From Planctomycetaceae bacterium (lineage in GTDB: Bacteria; Planctomycetota; Planctomycetia; Planctomycetales; Planctomycetaceae), in the NCBI GenBank assembly GCA_020426485.1, contig JAGQPY010000005.1, positions 1 through 47,488 of the forward strand: 47,488 nt of DNA, written 5' to 3'. This document shows positions 45,420-47,488 of this stretch, piece after piece. Positions within the stretch are counted from its first letter, which is position 1. Every line of letters starts with the position of its first letter. The translations under genes and the position numbers were made by a program. The notes beneath the pieces were generated by a model. The model did not search any database. It was given only the letters and a program-made list of their open reading frames with translations, and was not told the origin of the DNA.

Positions 45420-47488
45420 ATGTTTCAGCCCGTCTCTGACAGCAATTTCGTTCCCGGTGAACATTCCGTTCTGAAGTTCTGGGACCAGCACCAAACCTTC
45501 CGCAAACTGCGAGAAAAGAACCGCGGCAAAAAACGCTGGAGCTTTCTGGATGGGCCGATCACGGCCAACAATCCCATGGGAGTACATCACGCATGGGGAC
45601 GCACATATAAGGACACGTACCAGCGCTTCTTTGCGATGACCGGACATGATCAACGATACCAAAATGGTTTCGACTGCCAGGGACTGTGGGTCGAGGTGGA
45701 AGTTGAAAAGCAACTGGGGCTCGGTACCAAAACTGCCGTCCATGAATTCGGGATCGACAACTTTGTCAACGAATGCAAACGCCGAGTTTTAAAATTCGCG
45801 GCTCGGCAAACAGAACAGTCGCAGCGACTGGGCTATTGGATGGATTGGGATGACCCGCAACAACTTCGTGATCTGGCCCAATTCCTTGGTACCGATGATG
45901 ACGTCACGATTACCACCCCCAGCGGCAAGACCGCGACGGCAAAGGCGCATCAGCTTGTCGAAAAGCTCGGCAACCCGGAGTGGGGTGGCAGCTATTTCAC
46001 GTTCAGCACTGAGAACAACGAAACCATCTGGACCTTTTTGAAGAAGTGCTTCGAACGCGGCAAAATCTATCAGGGCCATGACGTCATGCCCTGGTCCGGC
46101 CGCGGTGGCAGTGCGTATTCGCAGATGGAAATCGCCGAGGGCCGCAAGCTGACGACGCATAAGAGCGTGTTTGTGCGGTTTCCGATCAAGAGGGAAGACC
46201 ATGGGAGTGATGTGAATGATGCGACTAATGACAGTCAGTCGCATGACTCCCATTCGTCCCATCAAGCAGCACAGGAATACCTCCTCGTCTGGACCACAAC
46301 TCCCTGGACGCTCACCAGCAACGTTGCCTGCGCGGTGAATCCGGATCTGGACTACATCAGGATCCAGACCAAACGCGACAACGCGATCTACTACTTTGCG
46401 AAGGACAATCTGAATTTCCAGCGATTGTCCACCGAATTCAAGGACGGCTTCGGTCGCCCGGAATGGAAGTGGCCGGAGGGCGTTCCGAAACTGAAGACGC
46501 TCGCTCAGATCTTCAAAGAGAACGGCGGCTTCGAAGAACTCGGTACGATCAAAGGTGCTGAGATGGTCGGATGGAGATATGAAGGTCCGTTTGATGAATT
46601 GCCGGCACAGCAGATGGATGGCGGGTACCCTGTCGATGAAAGCAATCTCGGTAAATGCGGAAAAACATGGCACAAAGTCATCGACGGCGGCAGAGACTCG
46701 CGTGGCAATGCAAACGTCGTCGCTGGCGAAGGAACGGGTATCGTTCACATGGCTCCGGGCTGTGGAGATATCGACCACAAGATCGGTGTGTCCGTCGGCA
46801 TGCCCGTGATTGCTCCTCTCAGAGATGACGGCACATACAATGAAGGCTTTGGCGAATTCACTGGACTCGAAGCGATCTCACCGAAGACGGCTGAACTGGT
46901 CTTCGAAAAGCTCAAAGCCAGGGGCATGCTGGTTGCCGTTGAAACGTATCCGCACATCTATCCGCATTGCTGGCGAACGGGTGATGAACTGGTCTTCCGC
47001 CTGGTCGACGAATGGTTCATCAACATGGACTGGCGTGAAGAGATCAAAGATGTGACTCGGCAGATCAAGTGGTTGCCAGACAGTATTGACGGACAGGAAC
47101 GTGAAATCGACTGGTTGACCAACATGGGCGACTGGATGATTTCCAAGAAACGCTTCTGGGGACTCGCGCTGCCGATCTGGGTCAATGAGAATGATCCGTC
47201 AGACTTTGAAGTCATCGGTTCACTCGCAGAACTCAAAGAACGCTGCGTCGAAGGCTGGGGTGATTTCGAAGGCAACACACCGCATCGACCGTGGATCGAC
47301 GGAGTCATCATTGAAAGCCAGACGCCGGGCAAAGAAGGCCAGCGCATGCGCCGCGTACCGGACGTGGGCAACCCGTGGCTCGACGCAGGAATCGTGCCGT
47401 TCAGTACGATGGGCTATAACACGAACCGCGAAGAATGGCAGAAGTGGTATCCGGCGGACCTGGTCACCGAATGCTTCCCGGGGCAGTT
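45420..47488 (+). CDS. ileS: isoleucine--tRNA ligase, 3' end beyond the window
   Basis: The first 689 codons of a class I isoleucyl-tRNA synthetase; the frame is still open at the window edge, so the KMSKS loop and anticodon domain are not seen. The start is ATG 45420 ([21 protein letters not shown]). The catalytic domain shows [20 protein letters not shown], where the HIGH tetrapeptide is replaced by GVHH (residues 54-57), then GYDQ-like [14 protein letters not shown]. The CP1 editing domain is present ([27 protein letters not shown]). It is followed by the zinc/Rossmann return segment [20 protein letters not shown] and [16 protein letters not shown] His/Ser/Asp-rich insertion (about residues 265-280) breaks the editing domain. 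The 270-base leader shows no clear T-box. Confidence 0.95.
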   Translation, partial: MFQPVSDSNFVPGEHSVLKFWDQHQTFRKLREKNRGKKRWSFLDGPITANNPMGVHHAWGRTYKDTYQRFFAMTGHDQRYQNGFDCQGLWVEVEVEKQLGLGTKTAVHEFGIDNFVNECKRRVLKFAARQTEQSQRLGYWMDWDDPQQLRDLAQFLGTDDDVTITTPSGKTATAKAHQLVEKLGNPEWGGSYFTFSTENNETIWTFLKKCFERGKIYQGHDVMPWSGRGGSAYSQMEIAEGRKLTTHKSVFVRFPIKREDHGSDVNDATNDSQSHDSHSSHQAAQEYLLVWTTTPWTLTSNVACAVNPDLDYIRIQTKRDNAIYYFAKDNLNFQRLSTEFKDGFGRPEWKWPEGVPKLKTLAQIFKENGGFEELGTIKGAEMVGWRYEGPFDELPAQQMDGGYPVDESNLGKCGKTWHKVIDGGRDSRGNANVVAGEGTGIVHMAPGCGDIDHKIGVSVGMPVIAPLRDDGTYNEGFGEFTGLEAISPKTAELVFEKLKARGMLVAVETYPHIYPHCWRTGDELVFRLVDEWFINMDWREEIKDVTRQIKWLPDSIDGQEREIDWLTNMGDWMISKKRFWGLALPIWVNENDPSDFEVIGSLAELKERCVEGWGDFEGNTPHRPWIDGVIIESQTPGKEGQRMRRVPDVGNPWLDAGIVPFSTMGYNTNREEWQKWYPADLVTECFPGQ

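Noticed and set aside
45789-46778. A 329-codon open frame on the minus strand
   Set aside because: It is antisense to ileS, which is conserved in sequence across the whole stretch.

Overview
The window looks like an ordinary chromosomal stretch of a Planctomycetota bacterium (order Planctomycetales or close). I infer this from a DUF1598 protein, a Tat-exported DUF1501 protein, a sulfatase with a formylglycine-generating enzyme elsewhere in the window, a very large secretin-like protein, several conserved planctomycete-type hypothetical proteins, mid-range GC by eye, small or single-gene transcription units, and long gene-poor spacers. No rRNA, tRNA, CRISPR array, insertion sequence, phage gene or integrase was recognised. 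The window ends inside ileS.

Layout. 1-6.1 kb: DUF983 and Nif3-like genes (one overlapping minus-strand unit), a xylose-isomerase-like TIM-barrel gene, a true formylglycine-generating enzyme, an MFS transporter and a SpoU-type RNA methyltransferase. 6.4-10.1 kb: an ABC-2 permease without an adjacent ATPase, a 0.76 kb gene-free spacer, and an ABC-exporter-like protein whose nucleotide-binding domain has lost every catalytic motif. 10.1-18.5 kb: a conserved small protein, a secreted Cys/Gly-rich protein with its terminator, a 1349-residue secretin with seven repeated N-type modules, a putative lipoprotein and a DUF1598 protein. 18.9-26.9 kb: Fpg DNA glycosylase, two uncharacterised proteins, a small membrane protein, a DCC-family thiol-disulfide protein, and a three-domain lysophospholipid flippase/acyltransferase/acyl-ACP synthetase. 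27.2-36.3 kb: DUF1501, YchF, an OleA-like thiolase, a small conserved protein, flotillin-like FloA, RidA, a 2-hydroxyacid dehydrogenase and a possible diverged macrodomain protein. 36.4-47.5 kb: sulfatase, a hypothetical gene, a heme peroxidase with RTX-like repeats and a His-rich tail, a short-chain dehydrogenase, a two-gene unit ending in a SNF2 helicase, and the 5' part of ileS.

Functional links are mostly by pathway, not operon. The FGE near 3 kb can activate sulfatases such as the one at 36.4 kb. The Aas-type fusion, OleA-like enzyme and FloA all act on membranes or lipids. The only tightly overlapping gene pairs are Nif3/DUF983 and the 174-residue protein/SNF2 helicase. The items most worth following up are the ATPase-dead ABC exporter, the isoleucyl-tRNA synthetase with GVHH in place of HIGH, the seven-module secretin, the unaccompanied OleA homologue, and the alternative hairpins in front of ridA.
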